Positions 53,438 to 63,168 of a DNA stretch of 64,000 nt are shown piece by piece. The notes under the pieces were generated by a model. The model was not told the origin of the DNA and ran no database searches. It was given only the letters and a program-made list of their open reading frames with translations. The DNA comes from an unicellular cyanobacterium SU2. Its GTDB lineage: Bacteria > Cyanobacteriota > Cyanobacteriia > Cyanobacteriales > Microcystaceae. The first letter of the stretch is position 1. Every line of letters begins with the position of its first letter. The position numbers and the translations under genes are program-made. The stretch lies in contig NEED01000008.1 in assembly GCA_002110465.1 (NCBI GenBank), forward strand, positions 62,001 to 126,000, written 5' to 3'.

Positions 53438-55555
53438 ATGACTGATTCGATTCGTTTTCTCATGTGCGCTCCCGACCATTATGACGTAGATTATGTTATT
53501 AATCCTTGGATGGAAGGGAATATTCATAAATCTACCCGCGATCGCGCTGTGGAACAATGGCAAAACCTCTATCACATCATCAAAGATCGGGCGATCGTTG
53601 ATCTGGTGACTCCCGAAAAAGGTTGGCCAGACATGGTATTCACTGCCAATGCAGGGTTAGTTTTAGGGGATAACGTCGTCCTCAGTCGGTTTTACCACAA
53701 AGAACGCCAAGGGGAAGAACCTCACTTCAAAAAATGGTTCGAGGATAACGGTTTCACCGTCTACGAAATGCCCCCCGATCTCCCCTTTGAAGGGGCTGGA
53801 GATGCCCTCTTTGACCGTGAAGGACGCTGGTTATGGGCGGGATATGGTTTTCGATCTGAACTCGACTCCCATCCCTATATCGCCGAATGGTTAGACACAG
53901 AAGTTCTTTCCCTACGGCTGATGGACGAGAGATTCTACCATCTAGACACCTGTTTTTGTCCCCTCACTGGTGGTTATTTGCTCTATTATCCCCCCGCTTT
54001 TGATGCTTACTCGAACCGACTCATTGAAATGCGTATCCCCGCCGAAAAGCGCATTGTGGTTGAAGAACCTGACGCTGTTACCTTTGCTTGCAACGCCGTT
54101 AACATCAATTCCACCATCGTCATGAATAAAATCAGCGATGGACTGCAAAAACGCTTAACAGACGTGGGTTTTGAGGTAGTGCAAACCTCCTTAACCGAAT
54201 TCCTCAAAGCAGGAGGGGCGGCTAAATGTTTAACCCTACGGGTGACAGAACCTGTCCTAGACTACGTTCACGCTAACCAACCCATCGAAAGCCGTATTAT
54301 TCAACTGCAAGGCCATCTCCTCGATGCAGGGGTGATGAATAACGCCCTTGACCAAATTGTGGAAAATGGGGGCAGTTTCAAGGTACTTAACTTTAATTTA
54401 GGGGTGGAAAGACAAAGTACCTCGGCTGCTGAAGTGCGGGTATCAGCCCCTTCCCATGAAATCATGGAAGAAATTATGACCGGGTTGATCGACCTGGGTG
54501 CAGTCGCCCGTCCCCAAGAAGTTTGTGATGTTAATACCCAAACTGTTACCCAAGATGGAGTCGCCCCCGATGACTTCTATGTCAGTACCATTTATCCCAC
54601 AGAAGTGCGCTTTAATTGTGAGTGGGTTAAGGTGGAAAATCAACGCATGGATGCCGCTATTGTGGTTCAGCCAACAGAAAATGGAGCTATTGCTCAGTGT
54701 AAGTTACTACGGGATCTCAAAGTGGGCGATCGCGTTATGGTGGGAGTCGATGGTATCCGTACCGTGCGTCACGCGGAAGACCGAGAAACTCGAAACGCAA
54801 AACAGGAATTTACCTTTATGGGGGCGGGAGTCTCAAGTGAACGACGGGTAGAATTATTGGTTGAACAAATCGCCTGGGAAATGCGCCAAATCCGTGACCA
54901 AGGCGGTAAAGTAGCAGTAACCGCAGGGCCAGTTGTGATCCATACGGGAGGAGCGCAACATCTCGCCCATTTAATCCGTGAAGGTTATGTTCACGCCCTG
55001 TTAGGGGGAAATGCGATCGCCGTCCACGATATTGAACAAGCGTTGATGGGAACCTCTTTAGGGGTCGATATGCAACGGGGAATTCCTGTCAGGGGAGGAC
55101 ATCGCCATCACCTCAAGGTCATTAATACCATTCGTCGTCATGGTAGCATTGCCAAAGCGGTGGAAAAGGGTGTGTTAACCCAAGGGGTAATGTATGAATG
55201 TGTGAAAAATAATGTTCCCTTTGTTCTAGCGGGTTCCATTCGAGATGATGGGCCACTCCCTGATACAGAAATGGATTTAATTAAGGCTCAGTCTCAGTAT
55301 GCAGAAGTCTTGGAAGGAACTGAGATGATTCTGATGTTATCCACCATGTTACATTCGATTGGGGTCGGAAATATGACTCCTGCCGGGGTGAAAATGGTTT
55401 GTGTCGATATTAACCCTGCGGTAGTGACTAAATTGAGCGATCGCGGTTCGGTAGAATCAGTGGGTATTGTCACTGATGTAGGACTTTTCCTCAGTTTATT
55501 GGTTCAACAATTAGACAAGTTGACCCATCCTTATCATTTGGTAGGTACAGTTTAG
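53438..55555 (+). CDS. argZ: Arginine dihydrolase / ornithine-ammonia cycle enzyme (ArgZ/AgrE type)
   Basis: 705 residues in two parts. The N-terminal guanidino-group-modifying domain has MCAPDHYDVDYVINPWMEGN, DMVFTANAGLVLGDNVVLSR, FEGAGDALFDR and HLDTCFCPLTGGYLLYY, followed by the Cys-loop region AGGAAKCLTLRVTEP (nucleophile Cys). The C-terminal ~420 residues are the LOR/SDH-type, ornithine-cyclodeaminase-like domain with GGNAIAVHDIEQALMGTS. Known members hydrolyse arginine to ornithine, CO2 and ammonia; the C-terminal domain can convert ornithine to proline. This links cyanophycin breakdown and nitrogen balance. A palindrome follows at 55568. Confidence 0.92.
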   Translation: MTDSIRFLMCAPDHYDVDYVINPWMEGNIHKSTRDRAVEQWQNLYHIIKDRAIVDLVTPEKGWPDMVFTANAGLVLGDNVVLSRFYHKERQGEEPHFKKWFEDNGFTVYEMPPDLPFEGAGDALFDREGRWLWAGYGFRSELDSHPYIAEWLDTEVLSLRLMDERFYHLDTCFCPLTGGYLLYYPPAFDAYSNRLIEMRIPAEKRIVVEEPDAVTFACNAVNINSTIVMNKISDGLQKRLTDVGFEVVQTSLTEFLKAGGAAKCLTLRVTEPVLDYVHANQPIESRIIQLQGHLLDAGVMNNALDQIVENGGSFKVLNFNLGVERQSTSAAEVRVSAPSHEIMEEIMTGLIDLGAVARPQEVCDVNTQTVTQDGVAPDDFYVSTIYPTEVRFNCEWVKVENQRMDAAIVVQPTENGAIAQCKLLRDLKVGDRVMVGVDGIRTVRHAEDRETRNAKQEFTFMGAGVSSERRVELLVEQIAWEMRQIRDQGGKVAVTAGPVVIHTGGAQHLAHLIREGYVHALLGGNAIAVHDIEQALMGTSLGVDMQRGIPVRGGHRHHLKVINTIRRHGSIAKAVEKGVLTQGVMYECVKNNVPFVLAGSIRDDGPLPDTEMDLIKAQSQYAEVLEGTEMILMLSTMLHSIGVGNMTPAGVKMVCVDINPAVVTKLSDRGSVESVGIVTDVGLFLSLLVQQLDKLTHPYHLVGTV

Positions 55556-55567
55556 GATAGTTAATCT

Positions 55568-55621
55568 AGGTGCGTTACGGTTTAATAAACTTGTTTAACA
55601 AGAGTTGAGCCTAACGCACCT
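55568..55621 (+). repeat. Long palindrome after argZ
   Basis: Perfect ten-base arms AGGTGCGTTA / TAACGCACCT, enclosing a second small palindrome CTTGTTTAACAAG. No T-tract follows, so it is more likely a cyanobacterial dispersed repeat than a terminator, although it may stabilise the argZ transcript. Confidence 0.75.
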
Positions 55622-55687
55622 TACTTAATATTTTGTTGATAAACTGCCTATAATTATTAGAAAATAGGTGGGCAAAAATACAGATAG

Positions 55688-55756
55688 GTTTGTAAGTAAG
55701 CTCTTTGGGGCTTGAAAGTGTGGCACCATCAATGCTCAAGCATCAACTACAAACTT
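55688..55756. repeat. Paired dispersed repeats (copies 10 and 11)
   Basis: GTTTGTAAGTAAGCTCTTTG at 55689-55708 and CAAGCATCAACTACAAACTT at 55737-55756. Same composite plan as 35310-35376, including the downstream TTTACCTTTAATTATGCC shared by both. Confidence 0.75.
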
Positions 55757-55795
55757 TTATATTTTACCTTTAATTATGCCTACTTACTGAATTAC

Positions 55796-57220
55796 TTACA
55801 GGTTAAAAATCTTACTTAATCTTCCACGAATCCAAGTAATGGGATCTTTAAAAGACTGATCATCAATTAATCCCATTTCCTTCAAAGTTTGTTGATATTG
55901 TTCTAAGGTATCTTGACGCTTAGCTAATTCTGATGCTACTTCTGTTGCTAAATGAGGATATTGACTTAATAAATTTTGAAAACAGGGTTTTTCTAGTAAA
56001 AACAAATTAGTATCTTTAGCTGCGATCATAGTAGTTGGGTAAGGAATTTCTAACAATAAAGGTAACTCTCCAAAATACTGTCCTTGGTTAAAGCTAAATA
56101 GAAGACGACTAACTTTTTTGGTTTCGTATATAGCTTTTATTTCTCCTGATAAAACAATACAAAAATGACTCCCATATTCTCCTTGGCGAATAAAAATTTC
56201 ATCAGTTTTTAAATAGCGACGACTTCCCATCTCAATTAAATTTCTCAATTCAAGCTCATTTAAGTGTTGAAAACAAGGAAAATTTTTCAAAGATTCTTTT
56301 AAAGTAAAATATTGTTGTTCTTGACTTGTCTTTTTTTCTTTTGATGATAATTCTTCTAGATTTCTTAACCATAAATCTCTTTGAGGAAAAGGAATTGAAA
56401 TTCCCCCTTGACGAAATTTATATTCAATAATGAAATTTAAAGAGCTTTTTATTAGTTGACGACGTTCGATCTTTTCAACCCAAACCCATAATTCAAAGTT
56501 TAATGCGTTATCTCCGTAATCAATAAATACAACTTTCGGAGAAGGAGAAACTAATACTTCCTTTTCCATAAAAGCTGCTTCTAATAATAATTCTGTTACT
56601 AACAACAGATCACTATTATAGGCAACACCAATAGCTATTTCAATTCTCCCCTGACAATTCTCATAGTTCCAATTTTCTACAGGTTGACTGGTTAAATCTG
56701 TATTAGGAATGACTAACTGAGAGCCTTTAAAAGTTCTTATAACTGTAGAACGTAAAGAAATTTCTTGAATATAGCCCAAGTGATCTTGAAATTCAATTAA
56801 ATCACCAACTTTTAATTTACTTTCTCCTAATAATGTTAAACCACTTACCAAATTTTTGGTAATTTCTTGTAACCCAAAACCAATACCAACCCCAAACCCT
56901 CCCAAAATGACAGCGAAAGAAGCTAAATCTAATCCCAGACCTTGTAAAACAAGAATATATCCTAATGTTCCTAATCCTAAACTACTGAGAGTCCCGATAA
57001 CCTCTCTAGTTCCTTCATTAATTCTCAATAAAACTAATAAATAATACTTTAAAAATCGCTTAATTCCTCTAGCAATTATACTAACTAAAATAAGCAGCAT
57101 TATCGCTTTTAGCAGCCATAAAATGGAAATTTCTTCTCCCCCTATATTAAATAGAGGTGTCGAAAAAGTTTGATGAAACCATTGTTGTATTAGTGACCAA
57201 TATGGAGTATATGGAGTCAT
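55796..57220 (-). CDS. MscS-like channel with C-terminal cyclic-nucleotide-binding domain
   Basis: 474 residues. Three membrane spans, MscS pore region VILGGFGVGIGFGLQEITKN and beta domain VGDLIEFQDHLGYIQEISLR, IPNTDL; then from about residue 315 a cyclic-nucleotide-binding domain (RNLIEMGSRRYLKTDEIFIR, GSHFCIVLSGEIKAIYE, GQYFGELPLLLEIPYPTTMI). Such proteins (bCNG type) may be ligand-modulated rather than tension-gated. It is smaller than the two MscS genes at 13.8 and 17.8 kb. Confidence 0.88.
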   Translation of the reverse strand: MTPYTPYWSLIQQWFHQTFSTPLFNIGGEEISILWLLKAIMLLILVSIIARGIKRFLKYYLLVLLRINEGTREVIGTLSSLGLGTLGYILVLQGLGLDLASFAVILGGFGVGIGFGLQEITKNLVSGLTLLGESKLKVGDLIEFQDHLGYIQEISLRSTVIRTFKGSQLVIPNTDLTSQPVENWNYENCQGRIEIAIGVAYNSDLLLVTELLLEAAFMEKEVLVSPSPKVVFIDYGDNALNFELWVWVEKIERRQLIKSSLNFIIEYKFRQGGISIPFPQRDLWLRNLEELSSKEKKTSQEQQYFTLKESLKNFPCFQHLNELELRNLIEMGSRRYLKTDEIFIRQGEYGSHFCIVLSGEIKAIYETKKVSRLLFSFNQGQYFGELPLLLEIPYPTTMIAAKDTNLFLLEKPCFQNLLSQYPHLATEVASELAKRQDTLEQYQQTLKEMGLIDDQSFKDPITWIRGRLSKIFNL

Positions 57221-57250
57221 TTTTCATCAAAGGTAACGTGAGTTACATTG

Positions 57251-57450
57251 CTAAGTAGGTAAGCATAAATAAATCAAGGTTTGTAGTAAGCTCTTTAGAG
57301 CAAGAAAGCTCGTCAAGTCGCTTCGCTCTAATTAAAAATAATACCTCTTCTTAAAATTTTTAATTAAAAGAAGAGGGCTAAAGCTCTTACTACCAACTTT
57401 TCTATGTACGGCGGAGTAATCTCTGACTCTAATTATGCTTACCCACCTAG
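57251..57450. mobile_element. MITE-like element with terminal inverted repeats
   Basis: Left end CTAAGTAGGTAAGCATAA (57251-57268) and right end TTATGCTTACCCACCTAG (57433-57450) match at 16 of 18 positions when inverted. Inside are dispersed-repeat copies 12 (57279-57302) and 13 (57374-57398). No ORF. A further copy (14) lies at 57476-57500. Together these fill the 57221-57582 gap. Confidence 0.55.
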
Positions 57451-57582
57451 TAAGTTCTTTGAGGATTTTTTTCATAGAGCTAAAGCTCTCACTACAAACC
57501 GAACTCATATTAAATGATAGTTAACGATTAAGCATCTCTATTGCAACCCCTACTTATTGTGGAGGTATAAAGCAGAGGTACT

Positions 57583-58779
57583 TCACTTAACAATCAAGTC
57601 GATGGCCTCTACTAACTGCTCAATTTCAGCCGGAAGAGTAAAATAATGAATACAAGCTCGAATACAATCAGGATGATAGAGAGTTCTTAGTAAAAAACCT
57701 TTCTCTTCTAATTCCTTAACTAATTTTTTATGGGAAAGATTCCTTGTGACTTCAAAGGAAACTAAACCAGCTTCAGGGGGAGAATTTTTTAAACATTTTA
57801 TTCCCTCAATTTGAGATAATCCCTGCCATAAATAATCACTTAATTGACAAATTTGCTGATAACGTTGTTCTACTGTCCCCCAATCTTGATGAACTGCCAA
57901 AGCTGCCCGTAATCCTTCATACTGGGGATAGGCTGAGGAAGCAACTTCAAACTTTCTTCCATCATTTTTCCAAGCGATGGGTTGTCCTTTCTCATCAATT
58001 TCAATTCCTCGCCAACCAATAAAAGTTGGATTCAAGCTATCAAAGCTTTCAGGACGAATATAAAGTCCTCCAACTCCCACAGGACCACAAAACCATTTAT
58101 GACCAGTAAAAGCATAAAAATCTACGTCTAAAGCCGCTAAATCTAAGGGTAAAGAACCTGCTGACTGGGCTGCATCGACTAAAATAGCAATGGGGCGATC
58201 GCTGTTAGGGAAATTATGACAAACCTTAACAATTTCTTCTAAAGGTAAAACTTGTCCCGTGTTCCACAATAAATGGCTGAGGATCACCAGTCGAGTTTTT
58301 GGGGTCAAATGCTCTTCAATAACTGCGGTGGGGTTTCCTTGATTAAGGGTTTCGAGAATGGGACAGATGGCAATTTCTACCCCAAAACGTCGAGCAATTT
58401 CTTTGACAATGGCAATGATCCCAGGGTGTTCGCAATCAGTCATTAAAATGCGATCGCCTTCTTGCCAATCAATACCCCAGAGAACAATGTTACATCCCTC
58501 GGTCACGTTTTCGGTGAGGGAAATTGTTTCGGAAGATACCCCCAATTCTTGAGCAAGTTCTTGTCGGAGTAAAGCCGCCTTTTGTTGCAACCAGTTATTG
58601 ACTCGTCCCGAAAAAGGCCCTTTTTGTTGCAGAAATTCATGGGCATCAATAATGGCTTCTAAGGCTGAACGGGGTAGGGTTCCTTGTCCCCCAAAATTAA
58701 AATAAACTTTATTGCTTAGGCCAGGAAACTCCTGTCGTTGCTGTTCGATGAGGGAGGTGATCCCTGGGATGTCTATCAT
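57583..58779 (-). CDS. PLP-dependent aminotransferase class V (cysteine desulfurase/lyase-like)
   Basis: 398 residues, fold type I: VYFNFGGQGTLPRSALEAII at the N-terminus, LTENVTEGCNIVLWG, ILVDAAQSAGSLPLDLAALD (Asp that holds PLP) and Lys in FTGHKWFCGPVGVGG, then GWRGIEIDEKG. In cyanobacteria the closest pattern is a cysteine C-S lyase (C-DES) that releases sulfide from cystine and can support Fe-S assembly. There is no SufE/IscU-type partner nearby, and isopenicillin-epimerase-like activity cannot be excluded. Confidence 0.82.
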   Translation of the reverse strand: MIDIPGITSLIEQQRQEFPGLSNKVYFNFGGQGTLPRSALEAIIDAHEFLQQKGPFSGRVNNWLQQKAALLRQELAQELGVSSETISLTENVTEGCNIVLWGIDWQEGDRILMTDCEHPGIIAIVKEIARRFGVEIAICPILETLNQGNPTAVIEEHLTPKTRLVILSHLLWNTGQVLPLEEIVKVCHNFPNSDRPIAILVDAAQSAGSLPLDLAALDVDFYAFTGHKWFCGPVGVGGLYIRPESFDSLNPTFIGWRGIEIDEKGQPIAWKNDGRKFEVASSAYPQYEGLRAALAVHQDWGTVEQRYQQICQLSDYLWQGLSQIEGIKCLKNSPPEAGLVSFEVTRNLSHKKLVKELEEKGFLLRTLYHPDCIRACIHYFTLPAEIEQLVEAIDLIVK

Positions 58780-59111
58780 TGGCTGCCCAATATTCGTCAG
58801 TTACTTTTTTGAAGATTAACTTTTAACAGTATCTCTTTCATGTTAATAGATTTGACAGAAGCATTCAATGTAAATCCTAACTATTGAGCTATAGAAAGAG
58901 AGGTTATCTTCAATTCCCTTCCAAAAAAGGAAAAAGTAACAGTTAAAATTTTGTATTTAACTGAAAAACTTCACTTTTATCTGTTGCCTTGAGACCTAGC
59001 AACCAAAATCGAAAACAGTTTAAAATTCAAAGTGTTTAGCTAAACTGCTGTAGTTCAGATAAAGAGACATCCGATTTATTAAATTTGTTATTAACTTTTT
59101 AAATTTGATTA
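58780..59111. other. Intergenic, nothing recognised
   Basis: 332 bases, AT-rich, no coding frame, repeat or clear hairpin seen. It contains the upstream region of the class V aminotransferase. Confidence 0.6.
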
Positions 59112-59681
59112 CTATTCTAAATTCTTTACCCACAAAACATTAAAGCCAATAGGTATATCATTGGAATCTGTCTCAATTCCTTGACCTATATCAATTGGGA
59201 AAAAAGCAAGTGGTTCTTTTCCATCTTGTATGAGAGTATCTAAATTACGTACAGGATATTTTGTCATCCATTCTTGTTGAGTATAACGAGTACATGGCCC
59301 AGAAGGATTTTCTTGTTTACATCCAGGCACAATTGCGTACCACATTGTTTGAGATATGTGTAAAAAGTCGTCAGAGGGGAAAGGCCAAAGCATTCTACCT
59401 TGAGTGCGTGTTTGAATATCACGAGGATAGATGTCAATCCTATTAGTTCCAATTTCTGCAACTTTCAGTGCTTCTGGAATATTTCTGTTTTGTTGCTCTC
59501 TTATTAAAGCCATAATTTCATTCCCTGCTTCTTGGATTTCTGCTATCGCTCTATCTTTGTTTGCATTAATTTTTCTAATATCAAAGCTGTCAACTTGTTG
59601 TTGAAGTTGACCCATCCAAAAAGCTAAGCCGATAGTTGCCAAAAAAAGGGTAACAATTGATCCTTGTTCAATTCTTGTCAT
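59112..59681 (-). CDS. Membrane-anchored hypothetical protein
   Basis: 189 residues. An N-terminal anchor (IVTLFLATIGLAFWMGQLQQ), then a helical stretch with KDRAIAEIQEAGNEIMALIR, and a C-terminal globular part with two Cys (CKQENPSGPC) and a Trp/Pro-rich beginning (RMLWPFPSDDFLHISQTMWY). It may face the periplasm, where the Cys pair could form a disulfide. No family recognised; single gene. Confidence 0.6.
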   Translation of the reverse strand: MTRIEQGSIVTLFLATIGLAFWMGQLQQQVDSFDIRKINANKDRAIAEIQEAGNEIMALIREQQNRNIPEALKVAEIGTNRIDIYPRDIQTRTQGRMLWPFPSDDFLHISQTMWYAIVPGCKQENPSGPCTRYTQQEWMTKYPVRNLDTLIQDGKEPLAFFPIDIGQGIETDSNDIPIGFNVLWVKNLE

Positions 59682-60056
59682 AAAAAAATATCCTCAAGTA
59701 AGAGATTTATATTTAGTTGATAATTTGAATAACTATATTAAAATTATATCTGCGAAATTGATGGAAGTATCACTATGAATCTAGGCATTAAATAAATCTT
59801 TTAAAAAGTATATTAGTGTTTACAGATTGCTCAAATCAATATCATCCATTTTGAGTTAATTAGGATAACTGTAATAGAAGCTTGTCTTAATTTTGAGAGG
59901 CAATCTCGGTTTCCTAACCCATATATGATGGAGATTAGGGTGTTGTAGTTGATCTAGATCGGGTAACATCTACAAAATAAAGGTGTAAAAATAAAGGTGT
60001 ATCAGATTGAACAATGTTTTTATGAACTATGATCTTGAAAAGGTTCAAACCAAAGA
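59682..60056. other. Intergenic, nothing recognised
   Basis: 375 bases between divergent genes. No gene, repeat or terminator stands out; both promoters should lie here. Confidence 0.6.
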
Positions 60057-61544
60057 ATGCTGCTAACTGATGTCCTCTTGCTCGATTATAAACGCTGTCA
60101 ACGGCGTGCTTTTCTCAATGTTTATGGTGATTCTCTCGAAAAAAATGCCGAACGGGACTTTTTACTAAAGTTACGTCAAGAAAATCAACTTCATATTGCC
60201 ACAACCCTCGAAAAATTCTATCCCCATTATCAAAAGCCTCAATATAACGTTAGTAACTTCGAAGACAGGGCAAAAGCCACACAAGCGTTGATGGAACAAG
60301 GGGTTAGCTGTATTTATAAAGGGACGCTGTTTGAGTCTCACGAATTTAGACAACAATATCGCCCCTACTCGTCTATATCACTATTTGGTGATAATTATAG
60401 GTTTGCTTGCTTGGGAAAACCCACTTTATTAATTAAACACCCTGGAAAGTCAAAATTCGGGGATTGGTTCTATTCTCCTGTCAGTATTCATTTAGGTCGC
60501 CGTCCCAAACCTGAATATAAAATCGTTGCCGCATTTTATGCCTATCTATTAGGAAATCTTCAAGAAACTCCTCCCCCAACCCCAACGCTGATTTTACGCC
60601 AACAAAATCATTATGAGGTAGATCTAAACCAATGGTTGCCAAGACTCCAGACGACGGCTACCGACTGTTTGGAGATGCTCACCCACTCTCAAGAACCAGA
60701 GGTCTTTATTTCTCGTCAACGGTGTAATTTATGCCATTGGTATAACCATTGTTATGCGATCGCCCAATCTCAACAACATTTATCCTTAGTTCCAGGGGTA
60801 ACACCAAGTCGCTATCAGTCTTTGTTAGATATTGGGGTAGAAACAGTGGAATCTTTGGCCGATGCGTGTCCGGTAAATATGGGGGAAATTATCGGTTCTG
60901 ATTTGGCTAACCAACTCCAACAACAGGCTCAGTCTATTATAGACAATCGGGCGCTCCGAAAATCCCAATTTCAAGGCAATATTCATCGATTAATTCCTAC
61001 CCAAGAATTTGAGTTGTATTTCGATATTGAGGCTGAACCCGAACGGAATTTAGATTATTTGTTGGGGGTATTATTAATCGAACGCTCAACTCAAACAGAG
61101 ACATTTTATCCCTTGTTGGCTGAGAATCCTGAAGATGAGCAGCAAATTTGGCAACAGTTTCTTGATTTGGTCAACGAATATAAAGATGCTCCTATTTTTC
61201 ACTTTTCTGAGTACGAAGTAGAAACCATGAAACGGTTGGCTAAACTATATCAAACCCCTCAAGGGCAACTTGAAAGTTTATTATCCCGTTTTGTTGATCT
61301 CCATCACCGTGTTGTTACCTCAGTAATTTTGCCTGTGGAAAGTTATTCTCTGAAGTCTTTGGCCAACTGGATTGGATTTCATTGGCGTGACCCTGGTATT
61401 GGCGGGGATCAATGCGTTTGCTGGTATGACCAATGGTTAAAGACAGGAGATCGCACTCTGTTAGCATCTATTTTGCGTTATAACGAGGATGATTGTCGTG
61501 CTACTCTTTATCTCAAAAATTGGTTGTTAGAATTTCTTGGTTAA
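60057..61544 (+). CDS. TM0106-family RecB-like nuclease with RNase H-fold exonuclease domain
   Basis: 495 residues. Cys ligands likely for an Fe-S cluster: LLLDYKRCQRRAFLN near the N-terminus and RQRCNLCHWYNHCYAI near residues 221-236. An HhH-like segment (VPGVTPSRYQSLLDIGVETV) separates this RecB-like nuclease from a C-terminal exonuclease domain with ELYFDIEAEPERN (DxE), IFHFSEYEVETMK and YNEDDCRATLYL. Family role is unknown, probably DNA repair or RNA metabolism. It has no adjacent partner. Confidence 0.85.
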   Translation: MLLTDVLLLDYKRCQRRAFLNVYGDSLEKNAERDFLLKLRQENQLHIATTLEKFYPHYQKPQYNVSNFEDRAKATQALMEQGVSCIYKGTLFESHEFRQQYRPYSSISLFGDNYRFACLGKPTLLIKHPGKSKFGDWFYSPVSIHLGRRPKPEYKIVAAFYAYLLGNLQETPPPTPTLILRQQNHYEVDLNQWLPRLQTTATDCLEMLTHSQEPEVFISRQRCNLCHWYNHCYAIAQSQQHLSLVPGVTPSRYQSLLDIGVETVESLADACPVNMGEIIGSDLANQLQQQAQSIIDNRALRKSQFQGNIHRLIPTQEFELYFDIEAEPERNLDYLLGVLLIERSTQTETFYPLLAENPEDEQQIWQQFLDLVNEYKDAPIFHFSEYEVETMKRLAKLYQTPQGQLESLLSRFVDLHHRVVTSVILPVESYSLKSLANWIGFHWRDPGIGGDQCVCWYDQWLKTGDRTLLASILRYNEDDCRATLYLKNWLLEFLG

Positions 61545-61652
61545 AGATTTTGAAGAACTAATACAAAAAGACACCGAAATTTTTTCAGTTAGCTCAATAA
61601 TTATTCACAAACAAGGCTTTTTCATCTGGTAAGTACCTTGATTTTTAAAGTT

Positions 61653-62048
61653 ATGCAAAGATTTTTTACAACTTCTCAGTTTGGTTATCTAGATTACCAG
61701 TTTTTTGAGAACGGGAATGTTATCGTGAGAGGGACAGGTGTTAAGAAATTGAGGCTCAACGATTCATCTGTTAATGCTTTTGCTAACCTCAGTGATCAGA
61801 AGGTAATGTGTATGATGCTTCCTATTTTTCCCCTCTTATTTTTCGTTACCTCCATCGGGAGTGCTTTGTGGTATCAAAGGACAGATAATGATATTTTTGG
61901 GGTTTTAGCCGCCGCCAGTGCCTTGGCTTGTATCATTTGGGGACTGGTAATTGCCCATTGGTTAATTCATTTGGTGAGTTTAATTGTGCTGCTGAGATTT
62001 AGATCGCCCATTTTCAATGCTATTCAAGTTAAAGTGAGCAGCAAATAA
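61653..62048 (+). CDS. Two-span membrane protein of unknown function
   Basis: 131 residues from ATG 61653 (a TTG five codons upstream is less likely). A beta-rich N-terminal 55 residues (FFENGNVIVRGTGVKKLRLN) precede two membrane spans (MLPIFPLLFFVTSIGSALWY; LAAASALACIIWGLVIAHW). The tail is basic. Not recognised. Confidence 0.6.
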   Translation: MQRFFTTSQFGYLDYQFFENGNVIVRGTGVKKLRLNDSSVNAFANLSDQKVMCMMLPIFPLLFFVTSIGSALWYQRTDNDIFGVLAAASALACIIWGLVIAHWLIHLVSLIVLLRFRSPIFNAIQVKVSSK

Positions 62049-62402
62049 GCTTCAGTAGCTTAAAAAGTCAGTTTGGGACAATCAGAATCTCTAAAACCCT
62101 GTGGCAATCAATTTGTGACCACATCCTTTACCTAACCCGTAGCCAGATGAGCAGCAACAATTTAATAATTCAGTTAATGCTGGGTTGAGTGAAAATGATG
62201 AATAAATGTTACAATTATTGCCAATACCATCACTAGATTAAAAATTTCTTCAGCTTGACGATAGAAAAGGTCAGTATTGTTATGATTATTATTAAATTCA
62301 CAAATTTGAAGTTTAAAAAATGTTAAAAAATCAATTATCTTCTAAGAAAGTTAAATATCATAAAACTTAATGATCTCTTCAATATAATTAATGTTGGGTT
62401 CA
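62049..62402. other. Gap with possible short remnants only
   Basis: 354 bases. On the minus strand around 62086-62190 there is an open stretch reading NPALTELLNCCCSSGYGLGK then GCGHKLIATGF and stop, with no start and no match I can name. Otherwise AT-rich. Confidence 0.4.
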
Positions 62403-62678
62403 TTATCCTTGCATTCCTTCATAGAGTAATCTTACTAATAATCGAATTCTATCACTTTGTTTAAGTTCCGAGTAAGAAGGTTCTGGACGTTCCCCAATTT
62501 CTTTATCTTCATTAAGAACTACGGCGAAATTACTATCATTCCATCCTTGAGCCACAATTCGACCATCACGCTTTTCTATCTTGAGTTTTTAACCAACGGA
62601 GCGAATTTTTTCACAAACTGCTTTGAGGGAGATCAGTGCTTCATTCTCTTCGTCACGGGGAATTGCTTCTGTTTTCAT
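62403..62678 (-). pseudogene. Small gene with internal stop
   Basis: Hand translation from ATG 62678: MKTEAIPRDEENEALISLKA then VCEKIRSVG, TAA, then KLKIEKRDGRIVAQGWNDSN, FAVVLNEDKEIGERPEPSYS, ELKQSDRIRLLVRLLYEGMQ and a final stop. The two halves join well (about 90 residues) if the internal TAA is a changed CAA or similar. Family not recognised; the second half has the look of a small beta domain. Confidence 0.45.
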
Positions 62679-62853
62679 ACATTATTCACTGCATTTTTTA
62701 ATAGTTGCTGCGTTCCCTTTGCCCCTACCCCCTTTATTAAAGCTTACAAGGATAGGTTTATAGGTTTTTAAGATTTAGAAAAAAATAATATAGCTGTTGG
62801 AAAGTAGACTTTTATGTGTGATACATCCAACAGCTTTGGTTTATAGGGACAGG

Positions 62854-63054
62854 TTAGCCTTCGCCACCTTCGCCACCTTCGCCACCTTCGCCACCTTCGC
62901 CACCTTCGCCACCTTCAGCTCCAGGGGTGGTTTCTTCGGCAGTTGGTTGAGTGCTATCTTCAACTTCTCCACCATCTTCAGAAGGAGTAGAACAAGCTCC
63001 TATAGTGGTAGCTAAACCAAGGGCTAAAAATAATTGCATTGTTTTTGATGGCAT
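62854..63054 (-). CDS. Small lipoprotein with Gly-Gly-Glu tandem repeat tail
   Basis: 66 residues. Signal peptide MPSKTMQLFLALGLATTIGA and lipobox IGAC, then an acidic linker and six GGE units (EGGEGGEGGEGGEGGEGGEG). The repeat is perfect at DNA level (nine-base unit), so length may vary between strains. Preceded by an AGGAGGA ribosome binding site. It would sit on a membrane surface; the highly acidic Gly-rich tail could bind cations. Function unknown. Confidence 0.7.
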   Translation of the reverse strand: MPSKTMQLFLALGLATTIGACSTPSEDGGEVEDSTQPTAEETTPGAEGGEGGEGGEGGEGGEGGEG

Positions 63055-63168
63055 AGGTATCCTCCTAAAAGAATCTTCTAAAGCTTTTATTGTAGATACA
63101 AATACTTATTTTTTTCAACAACATAGATTGAGAGAATATAAAGTACAGTCCCAATAACCCTTGCTGAG

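Noticed and set aside
62797-63015. Plus-strand ORF with FATFATFAT repeats
   Set aside because: It is the mirror of the GGE repeat in the minus-strand lipoprotein, which has a signal peptide, lipobox and ribosome binding site.
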